Positions 16,774 through 26,453 are shown, counted from the first letter of the stretch. The stretch is DNA of 64,000 nt from an uncultured Prevotella sp. (GCA_900539625.1 UQCW01000006.1:1-64000), one strand, 5' to 3'. Translations and numbers: made by a program. Notes: generated by a model not told the origin, from the letters alone.

Positions 16774-18411
16774 ATGTCTGACAACAAACATACCACACCC
16801 ACAAGCGGCGGCGACCAATACGGACGCTGCCTGCTGTTGTCGTTGCTGGCCGTGATGACTGTTTTGACACCTGCGGAACTGAAAGCGCAGTCGATGGCGG
16901 GACAGACAAACGGTTTGCCGAAGCTCGTTGTCAACATTCTGGTAGACCAACTGCGCGATGATTACCTTGAAGCCTTCATGCCGCTTTATGGGAATGACGG
17001 TTTCAAGCGCCTCTTTAAGGACGGTCGTGTCTATACGCAGGCCAACTATCCTATGGCACATCCCGACGGCGCTTCGGCGGCCGCCACGCTGGCCACGGGA
17101 AGTTCACCTTCTGCCCACGGTATCGTCAGTCGGAAATGGCTCAACAGGGAAACGCTGCAACCCGTTTTCTGCGTTGACGATGCGAACTTCGCCGGAACGG
17201 GCGACACAAACGACAAGACTTCGCCGAAGTTCTTGGGCGTGAGCACCGTGGGCGACGAACTGAAAGTGGCGAGCGAAGGAAAATCCATTGTCTATGCCAT
17301 TGCGCCGTCGCGGGAAATAGCCGTGCTCTCGGCCGGACATGCCGCAGATGGTGCCGTGTGGATTGACGACCAAACGGGCAACTGGTGTTCCACTTCCTAC
17401 TACGGCAACTTGCCAGCATGGGCTGCTGTTAGAAACAGCTACAACGGGATTGCCGCGCAGCTGAAGCACGAGAAATGGCAACCAACGTCGGAACTCGTGG
17501 GAAACTTCAGTTACTACCTCTCAGGAGGGTTGAAGAAACCTTTCTCACACGCGTTTAAAGGCGACAACCGCTACGTGGAATTTAAAACGAGCGGACTGGT
17601 CAATCAGGAGATAACAGCGGCCGCCAAGGCTTGCATCGACGGCACAATGCTGGGGGCTGATGCCATCACCGACCAATTGTCGGTTGCCTTCTATGCTGGA
17701 AGGTTTAAACACCAGCAGGGAGAAAGCACACTGATGGAGCTTCAGGACACTTACGTCCGCCTCGACCACGCTTTGGCAGACTTGATAAAGGCGGTTGAAC
17801 ACAAAGTGGGGGAGAAAAATGCGCTCTTCGTGCTGACTTCAACGGGATATACCGACGAGGCCAACATTGACCTCACAAAATACCGTATCCCAACTGGTAC
17901 TTTCGACATGCGAAAAGCTGCCGCTTTGCTCAACCTTTATCTGGTGGCCATCTACGGGCAAGGTAATTTCGTGGAGGCATGCTTAGGAACGCAGATTTAT
18001 CTCAACCATAAACTCGTTGAACAGAAACAGCTGAATCTGGCCGAGGTGCTGGAGCGTACACAGGATTTCCTGCTCCAGTTGGAAGGAGTCAAAGATGTTT
18101 ACACTTCAACGCGTCTGCTGCAAGGCGCATGGACACCCGGCATCAGTCGGATACGTGCTGGCTACAACCAGCAGTGTTCAGGAGACGTCATGATTGAAGT
18201 GGCTGCTGGATGGCATTACGTCAACTCCGACACCCGCGAAAACCAACTCGTCAGAGAATCATACATTTCATATCCCATCATATTCTACGGCGTCGGAGTG
18301 AAAGCCGAAAAGACGGAAACGCCAATCACCGTAGACCGCATCGCGCCGACATTATCGAAGGCCATGCGTATCAGAGCGCCAAACGCCTGCGCGTTGGCTC
18401 CGCTCTTTTAA
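16774..18411 (+). CDS. Alkaline phosphatase superfamily protein, apparently catalytically dead
   Basis: A 545-residue exported protein. A hydrophobic stretch near residues 19-39 ends in an AQS cleavage site, although the N-terminal region before it is long. The body aligns with PafA-type phosphatases: LVDQLRDDYLEAF near 56, GDELKVA, DTYVRLDHALADL near 325, SGDVMIEV and RIAPTLSKAMRIRAPN at the end. Most catalytic positions are changed. The nucleophile region reads HPDGASAAATLATG instead of TGPGHAS..TG; the metal motif TADHG reads TSTGYTD (354-361); TDYxGH reads AGRFKH; and THVP reads ISYP (about 499). Only the first Asp (D58) looks kept. A scaffold or chaperone role is conceivable. It sits between DUF4105 and secA. 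Confidence 0.85.
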   Translation: MSDNKHTTPTSGGDQYGRCLLLSLLAVMTVLTPAELKAQSMAGQTNGLPKLVVNILVDQLRDDYLEAFMPLYGNDGFKRLFKDGRVYTQANYPMAHPDGASAAATLATGSSPSAHGIVSRKWLNRETLQPVFCVDDANFAGTGDTNDKTSPKFLGVSTVGDELKVASEGKSIVYAIAPSREIAVLSAGHAADGAVWIDDQTGNWCSTSYYGNLPAWAAVRNSYNGIAAQLKHEKWQPTSELVGNFSYYLSGGLKKPFSHAFKGDNRYVEFKTSGLVNQEITAAAKACIDGTMLGADAITDQLSVAFYAGRFKHQQGESTLMELQDTYVRLDHALADLIKAVEHKVGEKNALFVLTSTGYTDEANIDLTKYRIPTGTFDMRKAAALLNLYLVAIYGQGNFVEACLGTQIYLNHKLVEQKQLNLAEVLERTQDFLLQLEGVKDVYTSTRLLQGAWTPGISRIRAGYNQQCSGDVMIEVAAGWHYVNSDTRENQLVRESYISYPIIFYGVGVKAEKTETPITVDRIAPTLSKAMRIRAPNACALAPLF

Positions 18412-18570
18412 GGGTGTCCTTTATTATATAGAAAACATCAGGCTTTTAGATATATATTGAAGGTATTTACAACACTCTGACGTGCCTCTTGGCATAATAT
18501 CATCACATCATTTATCAAACAACAGAGGGAGAAGAAAGAAAATGTCTCCCCGGCTAACAAGAAATAATCA

Positions 18571-21500
18571 ATGAATCTCAATACATTCTTGAGCAAACTG
18601 CTCGGTGGCAACAAAGCATCACGCGATGCAAAACTCATCCGTCCTATCGTTGACCAGGTGCTTGCCGCTTATCCGAATATCCAGAAACTCACCAACGACG
18701 AACTGCGTGCAAAGACCAAGGAATTGCAGAATACGGTGCAGCATGCTGCCGACGACCTGAAAGAGAAAATCGAAACTCTCAAGGGAAAGATTGAAGAAAC
18801 GCCTATCGAAGACCGCGTTGTCATCTTCAATCAGATCGACAAACTGGAGAAGGAGGTGCTGGAACGCTATGAAGAAGCGCTCAACAAAATTCTTCCCGAC
18901 GCTTTTGCCATCGTCAAGGACACGGCACGCCGTTTCTCTGAAAATGAGGAAATCGAAGTGACGGCCACCGATTTCGACCGCGAATTGGCCTCGACCCACG
19001 ATTTCGTACGCATCGATGGTGACAAGGCTTTCTATCAGAACCACTGGACTGCAGGCGGCAATGATATGAAATGGAATATGGTGCACTATGACGTGCAGCT
19101 CTTCGGCGGCACGGTTCTCCATCAGGGCAAGATTGCTGAAATGGCAACGGGTGAAGGTAAAACCCTCGTGGCCACTCTCCCTGTCTTCCTCAACGCCTTG
19201 ACGGGCAATGGTGTTCACGTCGTGACAGTCAACGACTATTTGGCCAAGCGTGACTCTGAATGGATGGGCCCGCTCTATATGTTCCACGGATTGAGCGTAG
19301 ACTGCATCGATAAGCATCAGCCTAACTCTGAAGCACGCCGCCGCGCTTATCAGGCCGACATCACGTTCGGTACGAACAATGAATTTGGTTTTGACTATCT
19401 GCGCGACAATATGGCCATGAGCCCTAAAGACCTCGTGCAGCGCAAGCACAACTATGCCATCGTTGATGAGGTCGACTCTGTGTTGATTGACGATGCTCGT
19501 ACGCCGTTGATCATCTCTGGCCCAGTTGAAAAGGGCGAAGACCAACTCTTTGAGCAATACCAGCCGCTTGTTGAACGCCTCGTTGCCGTTCAGCACAAGT
19601 TGGCCACGAAATATCTGGCTGAGGCTAAGCAGCTCATCGGCTCTGGCGATAAGAAGAAGGAAGAGGAAGGTTTCCTCCAGCTCTTCCGCAGCCACAAGGC
19701 GCTCCCGAAAAACAATCCGCTCATCAAATATCTTTCTGAGCAGGGAATCAAGAGCGGTATGCTGAAAACGGAGGCTATCTATATGGAGAACAACAACCGC
19801 CGTATGCCGGAGGCCACAGATCCTCTCTACTTCGTGGTTGACGAAAAACTCCATTCTTGCGACTTGACGGATAAGGGTAACAAATGGTTGGCCGACCAGG
19901 TGAACGATGACCAGCTCTTCGTGCTCCCTGACATCACCACTGAACTTTCTGCGCTTGAAGCCGACAAGAGTCTCTCTGATGAGGAACGCCTGCAACGTAA
20001 GGACCAGCTCATGACCGACTATGCCGTCAAGAGCGAGCGCGTTCACACCATTCTGCAATTGCTGAAGGCATACACCATGTTCCGCAACAACGAAGAATAC
20101 GTGGTGATGGATGGACAGGTCAAGATTGTTGACGAACAGACGGGCCGCATCATGGAAGGCCGCCGCTGGAGCGATGGTCTCCACCAGGCCGTTGAAGCTA
20201 AGGAACATGTGAAGGTGGAGGCCGCCACGCAGACTTTCGCCACCATCACGTTGCAGAATTATTTCCGTATGTATCACAAGCTCTCGGGTATGACCGGTAC
20301 GGCCATCACCGAAGCTGGAGAATTTTGGAACATCTATAAGCTCGACGTTGTTGAAATCCCGACTAACCGTCCTGTGCTCCGCAACGATATGAACGACCGC
20401 GTTTATAAAACGAAGCGTGAGAAATATGCCGCCGTTATCGCGGAAATCGAAAAGATGCGTCTGCAAGGCCGCCCAGTATTGGTTGGTACGACGAGCGTGG
20501 ATGTCAGCGAACTTTTGAGCCGTATGCTCGACCTTCGCCACATTCCACATCAGGTGCTCAATGCTAAGCTCCATCAGAAGGAGGCTGACATCGTTGCCCG
20601 TGCTGGACAAAGCACAATGGGCAAGGTGGTGTTCACGGATGAAAACGGCAACAAGCACGAAGAGGAACGTCTGCTCGGCGCTGTGACCATCGCCACCAAT
20701 ATGGCAGGACGTGGTACCGACATTAAGCTCACCGACGAAGTGAAAGCCGCAGGCGGTTTGGCCATCATCGGTACGGAACGCCACGAGAGCCGCCGCGTTG
20801 ACCGTCAGCTCCGCGGACGTGCCGGACGTCAGGGCGACCCGGGTTCGAGCGTCTTCTTCGTTTCTCTCGAAGACAACCTCATGCGTCTGTTTGCTTCTGA
20901 ACGCATCTCGCGCATCATGGATAAGCTGGGCTTCAAAGACGGCGACATGATCGAGGCCAAGATGATTAACAACAGTATCGAACGCGCACAGAAGAAGGTG
21001 GAGGAAAACAACTTCGGTATCCGTAAACGCCTCTTGGAATACGATGACGTGATGAATAAGCAGCGTACCGTTATCTACGAGAAGCGCCGCCACGCCCTTA
21101 TGGGAGAACGCATCGGCATGGACATTTCCAATATGATTTGGGACCGTTGTCTCAATATCCTCGACAAAGACGATTACGAAGACATTCGCAACGGCTTCTT
21201 GGAAATCATGGCAATGGAATGCCCGTTCACGGAAGAAGAATACAACTCCATGAAGCGTGACGACCTTGACGAAAAAGCCTTCCAGGCTGCTATGGAAAAC
21301 TTCCGCCGCAAAAACGAACGTCTAGCAGAAGTGGCCACTCCTGTTATCAATAAGGTCTATGAGGAACAGGGCCAGATGTATGAAAACATCCTTGTGCCTG
21401 TCACCGACGGCCGCCTTTACTACAACATTCGCACGAACCTCAAAGAGGCCTACGAAACGAAGAGCAAGGCCGTTGTGCGCGACTTTGAAAAGGCTGTGCT

Positions 21501-21933
21501 GCTCCACAACATCGACGATGCTTGGAAGGAAAACCTTCGCGAGCTCGACGATTTGAAGAAGTCAGTACAGAATGCCAGCTACGAGCAGAAAGACCCCTTG
21601 CTCGTGTTCAAACTCGAGAGTGCTGAAATCTTTACCAAGATGGTTGATAAGATTAACAACAGCACCGTCTCTTCGCTCATGCGCGGCCAGATTCCTGTGC
21701 AGATGCAGGAAGAGGTGAAGGAAGCCGCTTCTGAGGAAGCCACTCCCAAGCAGCAATACACTGAGAGCCACGAGGAACTCAATGAGGACGGACGCACAGA
21801 AGCTGCCCAGCAGGACACGCGTGAACAGACGCAGCAGCCCATCGTCAGAGAGAAGGCTCCCGGCCGCAATGATCCTTGTCCTTGCGGAAGCGGCAAGAAA
21901 TTCAAAAACTGCCACGGCAAGGGATTGGAATAA
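18571..21933 (+). CDS. secA: Preprotein translocase ATPase SecA
   Basis: Motor ATPase that pushes unfolded preproteins through SecYEG. At 1120 residues it is longer than E. coli SecA (about 900), as usual in Bacteroidota, with extra segments near residues 45-100 and 340-480. The Walker A motif is MATGEGKT at 191-198 and the DEAD-type box is VDEVDSVLIDDART. The helicase C half carries MAGRGTDIKL and RQLRGRAGRQGDPGSS. The C-terminus ends in a zinc motif (CPCGSGKKFKNCHG) that binds SecB or phospholipid in other bacteria. A strong terminator follows at 21979. The 160-bp leader shows no clear promoter match. Confidence 0.97.
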   Translation: MNLNTFLSKLLGGNKASRDAKLIRPIVDQVLAAYPNIQKLTNDELRAKTKELQNTVQHAADDLKEKIETLKGKIEETPIEDRVVIFNQIDKLEKEVLERYEEALNKILPDAFAIVKDTARRFSENEEIEVTATDFDRELASTHDFVRIDGDKAFYQNHWTAGGNDMKWNMVHYDVQLFGGTVLHQGKIAEMATGEGKTLVATLPVFLNALTGNGVHVVTVNDYLAKRDSEWMGPLYMFHGLSVDCIDKHQPNSEARRRAYQADITFGTNNEFGFDYLRDNMAMSPKDLVQRKHNYAIVDEVDSVLIDDARTPLIISGPVEKGEDQLFEQYQPLVERLVAVQHKLATKYLAEAKQLIGSGDKKKEEEGFLQLFRSHKALPKNNPLIKYLSEQGIKSGMLKTEAIYMENNNRRMPEATDPLYFVVDEKLHSCDLTDKGNKWLADQVNDDQLFVLPDITTELSALEADKSLSDEERLQRKDQLMTDYAVKSERVHTILQLLKAYTMFRNNEEYVVMDGQVKIVDEQTGRIMEGRRWSDGLHQAVEAKEHVKVEAATQTFATITLQNYFRMYHKLSGMTGTAITEAGEFWNIYKLDVVEIPTNRPVLRNDMNDRVYKTKREKYAAVIAEIEKMRLQGRPVLVGTTSVDVSELLSRMLDLRHIPHQVLNAKLHQKEADIVARAGQSTMGKVVFTDENGNKHEEERLLGAVTIATNMAGRGTDIKLTDEVKAAGGLAIIGTERHESRRVDRQLRGRAGRQGDPGSSVFFVSLEDNLMRLFASERISRIMDKLGFKDGDMIEAKMINNSIERAQKKVEENNFGIRKRLLEYDDVMNKQRTVIYEKRRHALMGERIGMDISNMIWDRCLNILDKDDYEDIRNGFLEIMAMECPFTEEEYNSMKRDDLDEKAFQAAMENFRRKNERLAEVATPVINKVYEEQGQMYENILVPVTDGRLYYNIRTNLKEAYETKSKAVVRDFEKAVLLHNIDDAWKENLRELDDLKKSVQNASYEQKDPLLVFKLESAEIFTKMVDKINNSTVSSLMRGQIPVQMQEEVKEAASEEATPKQQYTESHEELNEDGRTEAAQQDTREQTQQPIVREKAPGRNDPCPCGSGKKFKNCHGKGLE

Positions 21934-21978
21934 CACATCCCTCTCGCGGGACTGGATGCCCCGCTTATAAAAAGTAAG

Positions 21979-22026
21979 ACCAGATGCACTTACGGATTTC
22001 CCGTAAAGCGCATTTGGTATTTTTTA
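21979..22026 (+). terminator. Intrinsic terminator of secA
   Basis: ACCAGATGCACTTACGG pairs with CCGTAAAGCGCATTTGGT with two small bulges and is followed by a T-run (TATTTTTTATTA). Confidence 0.8.
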
Positions 22027-22029
22027 TTA

Positions 22030-22125
22030 CGTATCCAGTTCTTGAAATTCGCATCCAGTTGTATTAAATTCCGCGTCTCGCCTGTAAACTTCGCCTCCCG
22101 CCTGTTAAACTTCGCGTCTAGTTCC
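22030..22125. repeat. Degenerate 20-22 bp tandem repeats, five units (locus C)
   Basis: The anchor CG(T/C)(A/G)TC or CGC(C/G)TC recurs at 22030, 22050, 22072, 22092 and 22113, with units such as TTCGCCTCCCGCCTGTTAAAC. The remaining part of the 488-bp secA-groES gap, 22126-22421, has no gene and no promoter that I can recognise. I saw no CIRCE element in front of groES. Confidence 0.55.
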
Positions 22126-22421
22126 ATATAAAATCAATGATACATTCTGTTTGGGGTGCTTCGATAAGCTTTTTTCTGGCAACGGCTTTGCATGACAAAT
22201 TGACAGAGTCTGCTGACAAAAGTGCGTCTGGAAAATTGGCGTGAATGGGGAGAACGTGTTTGGCACGGTTTTCGCAGAGAAAAGGGCGAGTGTGTTGCAC
22301 GCCACAGATGGTCTGCTGGCACACGATGAAGCACGGCTCCGGAAAGACTCATACAATGTCAACTTTTCATGAGGCACGGGCCGTGCAGAGAAAAATAAAG
22401 AAACTAAAAAATATACAAGTC

Positions 22422-22694
22422 ATGAACATTAAACCATTAGCAGATCGCGTGCTGGTTAAACCAGCTCCAGCAGAAGAGAAAACCGTGAGCGGCATTATCA
22501 TTCCTGACACCGCAAAGGAAAAACCATTGCAGGGCACAGTGCTTGCCGTTGGCAACGGCACCAAGGACGAAGAAATGGTGTTGAAGATTAACGACACGGT
22601 GCTTTATGGCAAATATAGCGGCACGGAGGTTGAACTCGATGGCGAGAAATATCTGATTATGCGCCAGAGCGATGTGCTCGCAGTTTTGGCATAA
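22422..22694 (+). CDS. groES: Co-chaperonin GroES
   Basis: The 10-kDa lid of the GroEL folding chamber. The 90-residue protein has the full family pattern: NIKPLADRVLVKPA at the start, the mobile-loop region EEKTVSGIIIPDTAKEKP, and the C-terminal GEKYLIMRQSDVLAVL. An open frame extends 59 codons upstream but lacks any family similarity. The conserved MNIKPLADRV fixes the start at 22422. It is followed 70 bp later by groEL, forming the standard operon. Confidence 0.96.
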   Translation: MNIKPLADRVLVKPAPAEEKTVSGIIIPDTAKEKPLQGTVLAVGNGTKDEEMVLKINDTVLYGKYSGTEVELDGEKYLIMRQSDVLAVLA

Positions 22695-22764
22695 GGAAAA
22701 GCGAGGAACGCAGGATTCCAAACTCAGTTTCAATGTTTCATTGTAATTTTTAAAGAAAAAAATC

Positions 22765-24402
22765 ATGGCAAAAGAAATTAAATATGATGTAGACGCTCGC
22801 GAGATGCTTCGCGAAGGTGCAGACGCTTTGGCTAACGCTGTTAAGGTGACGCTCGGTCCTAAGGGTCGCAATGTGGTTATCGATAAGAAGTTTGGCGCTC
22901 CGCGTATCACTAAGGACGGTGTGAGCGTGGCCAAGGAAATCGAACTCGACAACGCATTCCAGAATGCCGGTGCTCAGTTGGTTAAGAGCGTGGCTTCGAA
23001 GACTGGCGACGATGCTGGTGATGGTACAACCACGGCTACTGTCTTGACTCAGGCCATTTTGACTGAGGGAATGAAGAATGTGGCTGCTGGTGCCAATCCG
23101 CTCGACGTTAAGCGCGGTATTGATAAGGCCGTTGCCAAGGTGGTTGAAAGCATCAAGGAGCAGGCTGAACAGGTTGAGGAAAGCTACGACAAGATTGAGC
23201 AGGTGGCAACAATCTCTGCCAACAACGACCCTGAAATCGGTAAGTTGATTGCCGATGGTATGCGTGCCGTGACTGTCAATGGCGTCATCACCATTGAAGA
23301 TGCCAAGGGCCGTGACACGGTTTTGAAGACCGTTGAGGGTATGCAGTTCGACCGTGGCTATCTTTCTCCATATTTTGTTACCGACACTGAAAAGATGCAG
23401 TGTGTTATGGAGAAGCCGTATATCTTGATTTACGACAAGAAAATTTCCAACTTGAAGGATTTCTTGCCTATCTTGGAACCGGCTGTTCAGAGCGGACGTC
23501 CTTTGCTCGTGATTGCAGAAGATGTTGATAGCGAGGCATTGACCACGTTGGTTGTCAATCGTCTGCGCACCCAGTTGAAGATTTGCGCTGTCAAGGCTCC
23601 GGGATTCGGCGATCGTCGTAAGGCCATGTTGGAAGACATCGCCGTTTTGACTGGTGGCGTTGTCATCAGCGAAGACAAGGGCTTGAAGCTCGAGCAGGCA
23701 ACAATTGAAATGCTCGGTTCTGCCGAGAAGGTCACTGTCAGCAAGGAAAACACCACCATCGTTGATGGCAACGGCAACAAGGAGAACATCCAGGAACGCA
23801 TTCATCAGATTAAGAACGAAATGGCCAACACTACCAGTTCTTACGACAAGGAGAAACTCCAGGAACGTTTGGCCAAACTCTCTGGCGGCGTTTGCGTGCT
23901 CGAAGTCGGTGCTGCCAGCGAAACTGAGCAGAAGGAAAAGAAAGACCGCTGCGACGATGCTCTTTGCGCAACGCGTGCTGCCATTGAAGAAGGTATCGTG
24001 ACTGGTGGTGGCGTAGCCTACATCCGTGCACAGAAGGCTTTGGAAGGTATGCAGGGCGTTAATGCCGACGAAACAACGGGTATCGCCATTGTCCGCCGCG
24101 CCATTGAAGAGCCGCTCCGTCAGATTTGCGCCAACGCAGGTGTTGAAGGTGCTGTGATTGTCAACAAGGTTCGCGAGGGCGAGGGCAACTTCGGTTACAA
24201 CGCCAAGAACGAAACCTTCGGCGACCTCCGTGCTGCCGGTGTGGTTGACCCAGCCAAGGTTACCCGTGTGGCTCTTGAGAACGCTGCCAGTGTGGCAGGC
24301 ATGTTCCTCACCACGGAATGCGTCATCTGCGACAAGAAGGAAGACAAACCTGAGATGCCGATGGGCGCTCCTGGTATGGGCGGCATGGGCGGCATGATGT
24401 AA
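22765..24402 (+). CDS. groEL: Chaperonin GroEL
   Basis: Double-ring ATP-dependent folding chamber of the cytosol. The 545-residue protein begins with the expected AKEIKYDVDAREM and carries the ATP-binding segment DGTTTATVLTQAI near residue 87. It also has the apical-domain PYILIYDKKISNLKDFLP segment, CAVKAPGFGDRRKAML, and the equatorial VTGGGVAYIRA. It ends in the flexible GGM tail (GMGGMGGMM). Length and motifs are normal, and it probably shares its promoter with groES. Confidence 0.97.
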   Translation: MAKEIKYDVDAREMLREGADALANAVKVTLGPKGRNVVIDKKFGAPRITKDGVSVAKEIELDNAFQNAGAQLVKSVASKTGDDAGDGTTTATVLTQAILTEGMKNVAAGANPLDVKRGIDKAVAKVVESIKEQAEQVEESYDKIEQVATISANNDPEIGKLIADGMRAVTVNGVITIEDAKGRDTVLKTVEGMQFDRGYLSPYFVTDTEKMQCVMEKPYILIYDKKISNLKDFLPILEPAVQSGRPLLVIAEDVDSEALTTLVVNRLRTQLKICAVKAPGFGDRRKAMLEDIAVLTGGVVISEDKGLKLEQATIEMLGSAEKVTVSKENTTIVDGNGNKENIQERIHQIKNEMANTTSSYDKEKLQERLAKLSGGVCVLEVGAASETEQKEKKDRCDDALCATRAAIEEGIVTGGGVAYIRAQKALEGMQGVNADETTGIAIVRRAIEEPLRQICANAGVEGAVIVNKVREGEGNFGYNAKNETFGDLRAAGVVDPAKVTRVALENAASVAGMFLTTECVICDKKEDKPEMPMGAPGMGGMGGMM

Positions 24403-24458
24403 TCAGATAATCATTCCCGCAAGATAAGAGAGCGTTTCTGACACTCTCTGAAAATAAG

Positions 24459-24517
24459 GACGGGTTCTAAAAATCAGTTACTGAAAAGCAGTAGCTGGCT
24501 TTTGGAACCCGTCTTTT
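24459..24517 (+). terminator. Intrinsic terminator of groESL
   Basis: GACGGGTTC pairs with GAACCCGTC and the inner TACTG pairs with CAGTA, followed by TTTT: a long two-part hairpin closing the operon. Confidence 0.8.
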
Positions 24518-24531
24518 CGTTTTATGAATAT

Positions 24532-24594
24532 CAGTTTGCAGCTATCGGACAGCAGTTTGCAGCTATCAGCTGCCAGTTCGTAGCTTGGTGATGG
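24532..24594. repeat. 21-bp tandem repeats, three units (locus E)
   Basis: CAGTTTGCAGCTATC starts at 24532 and 24553, and a degenerate CAGTTCGTAGCTTGG starts at 24574: an exact 21-bp period just behind the groEL terminator. Confidence 0.7.
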
Positions 24595-24664
24595 TCAACA
24601 AAGGTATAGATTAGGATTTTCCGAGTTATGCTTTTGCCACCGGCTTCGTTGAAAAATAAGGAAA

Positions 24665-25621
24665 ATGAATGTTTCAAGTTTGAAGGGGCATGTGTCGATG
24701 TTTGCGGCCAACGCCTCTTGGGGGCTTATGTCTCCGATTTCAAAAATCGTCATGGCAGGCAGCCTTGTTTCGCCCTTGCTGCTGACAGGCATGCGTGTGT
24801 TTGGCGCTATGGTGTTGTTTTGGGTGGTTTCCTTCTTTATGAAACCCGAGCACGTCAATCATCGCGATTTGGCCCGTTTGTTTGGCGCTTCCCTGCTTGC
24901 CATTGTGTTTAACCAGGGCTGTTTTATTTTCGGCGTGTCGTTGACCTCTCCTGCCGACGCCTCCATCATCACCACGAGTATGCCGCTTTGGGCCATGGTG
25001 TTGGCGGCATTTTTTCTTAAAGAGCCCATCACGGGAAAGAAAGTGCTTGGCATTATGTTTGGTGCCTGCGGCGCGTTGTTGCTGATTGTCGGCAGCAGTC
25101 GCGGGGCCGCCTCTTCATCGCAGGGCGGCAGCCACATTTTGGGCGACTTGCTCGTTCTTACGGCGCAGCTGAGCTATGCGCTCTACATCGTTGTCTATAA
25201 GAATTTTGTGCAGAAATATAGTCTGGTGACGATTATGAAGTGGATGTTCACCTATGCCTTTGTCTGCATGCTGCCGTTTTGTTATCACGACATTGTCAAT
25301 ACTTCGTGGAGCGAATTTATGCCGCAAACGTGGGCCGGGTGTGCCTATGTGGTGGTAGTTGCCACATTTTTCAGTTATATGCTCATTGTGGTGGGGCAGA
25401 AAAGTCTGCGCCCGACGGTGGCTGGTATGTACAACTATATCCAGCCTATCGTGTCGTGCATCGTGACCATCTGTTTGGGAATGGACCATTTCAACCTCGT
25501 CAAGGGTTGTGCCGTGGTACTGATATTCGGCGGCGTTTATCTTGTGACCATCAGCCGCACTAGACAAGAATTGGAGCAGCATGAGGCACAGGGTGGGGAT
25601 GTTGGGAAGGTTGCTTCCTAA
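24665..25621 (+). CDS. EamA/DMT-family transporter
   Basis: A 318-residue inner-membrane protein of the drug/metabolite transporter superfamily. It has about ten hydrophobic segments arranged as two EamA repeats (roughly 5-145 and 165-305). Family-typical segments include ANASWGLMSPISKIVMAG at the start, SLTSPADASIITTSMPLWAM in the first repeat, and RPTVAGMYNYIQPIVSC in the second. The polar tail (SRTRQELEQHEAQ) is cytoplasmic by the usual topology. Such proteins export or import small metabolites or amino acids, and the substrate cannot be told from sequence. It overlaps only the non-coding front of the next open frame. Confidence 0.88.
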   Translation: MNVSSLKGHVSMFAANASWGLMSPISKIVMAGSLVSPLLLTGMRVFGAMVLFWVVSFFMKPEHVNHRDLARLFGASLLAIVFNQGCFIFGVSLTSPADASIITTSMPLWAMVLAAFFLKEPITGKKVLGIMFGACGALLLIVGSSRGAASSSQGGSHILGDLLVLTAQLSYALYIVVYKNFVQKYSLVTIMKWMFTYAFVCMLPFCYHDIVNTSWSEFMPQTWAGCAYVVVVATFFSYMLIVVGQKSLRPTVAGMYNYIQPIVSCIVTICLGMDHFNLVKGCAVVLIFGGVYLVTISRTRQELEQHEAQGGDVGKVAS

Positions 25622-25757
25622 TCTTTCGTCATGGCTCAGATGGGTTGTCGGATTTTTGGCGTATAGGTCAAAATTATTGTATAAAACACAAGAGCATAAT
25701 TGTTTAGTATACAACGCCCTTTCGGGCATATCTACTTTTCACTTAGACAAAAGCAGT

Positions 25758-26453
25758 ATGATTTTTACAGAGGCTTTCGTTGTTGAGAAATTCAGGGAGT
25801 TCAACAAGACCATTTTCTACAATACTCTGCCGGAACCAACATTCCAACTTTCAAGGGCATGTAGCTTCTTGGGTAAATGCGTCACTCGAAGATTAAGAGG
25901 ATTGGAGGCGTTGAAAAAAAAGAGCCATATTGAATGCACTTTGCGTTTCAGCACGAGTTTCGACCTGCCAGAAAACGAACTCGAAGATGTCATCATCCAT
26001 GAAATGATACACTACAGAATTGCGTATAATTGCATGAGGGACACTTCATCCCACGGGCAAATGTTCAAGAGCATGATGCAGGAAATCAACAGAGAGCATG
26101 GACGAAATATCGCCATCCGCCATCGCATGGTCGAATCGGGTGGCTCGCAAATTGTTGACACACGCAAACGGCTATCTCGTCATGTGGTGGCCGTCGTGAA
26201 GTTTAAAGACGGTCGCACGGGTATCAAGGTGTTGCCGCGCATCGTTCAGCGCATTTCCAATTATTACAACAAGGTGGGCGCTGCTTCCCATGTGGGAAGC
26301 GTGGACCTTTATTTCTCCTTAGACCCCTATTTCGATCGTTACCCAAATTCCTCCGCCTTGAAGGTACACATAATAGACCCCGATGTTTTGGAAGAGCATT
26401 TGAAGAATGCCCACAAGATGTATTGCGAAGGCGAAAAGGTGGGGCTTGTGTGA
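25758..26453 (+). CDS. SprT-like zinc metalloprotein
   Basis: A 231-residue protein with the SprT-type active-site motif HEMIHYR (near residue 80) and a third histidine in SSHGQMFKSMM. This is the pattern of the SprT/Spartan zinc peptidase fold. In eukaryotes Spartan cleaves DNA-protein crosslinks; the bacterial role is unproven. The C-terminal 100 residues (KFKDGRTGIKVLPRIVQRISNY) do not show the four-cysteine zinc ribbon of classical SprT. The frame is open to 25581, inside the EamA gene, but the start at 25758 avoids that overlap and fits the length of the family. A bidirectional terminator follows. Confidence 0.8.
   Translation: MIFTEAFVVEKFREFNKTIFYNTLPEPTFQLSRACSFLGKCVTRRLRGLEALKKKSHIECTLRFSTSFDLPENELEDVIIHEMIHYRIAYNCMRDTSSHGQMFKSMMQEINREHGRNIAIRHRMVESGGSQIVDTRKRLSRHVVAVVKFKDGRTGIKVLPRIVQRISNYYNKVGAASHVGSVDLYFSLDPYFDRYPNSSALKVHIIDPDVLEEHLKNAHKMYCEGEKVGLV

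Noticed and set aside
18619..21093. 824-codon open frame antisense to secA
   Set aside because: It lies wholly inside secA on the other strand, has no recognisable domain, and results from the codon bias of secA.
22126..22421. CIRCE (HrcA) operator before groES
   Set aside because: No TTAGCACTC-N9-GAGTGCTAA inverted repeat was found.
22750..23805. 351-codon open frame antisense to groEL
   Set aside because: Shadow of the strongly biased groEL coding sequence.
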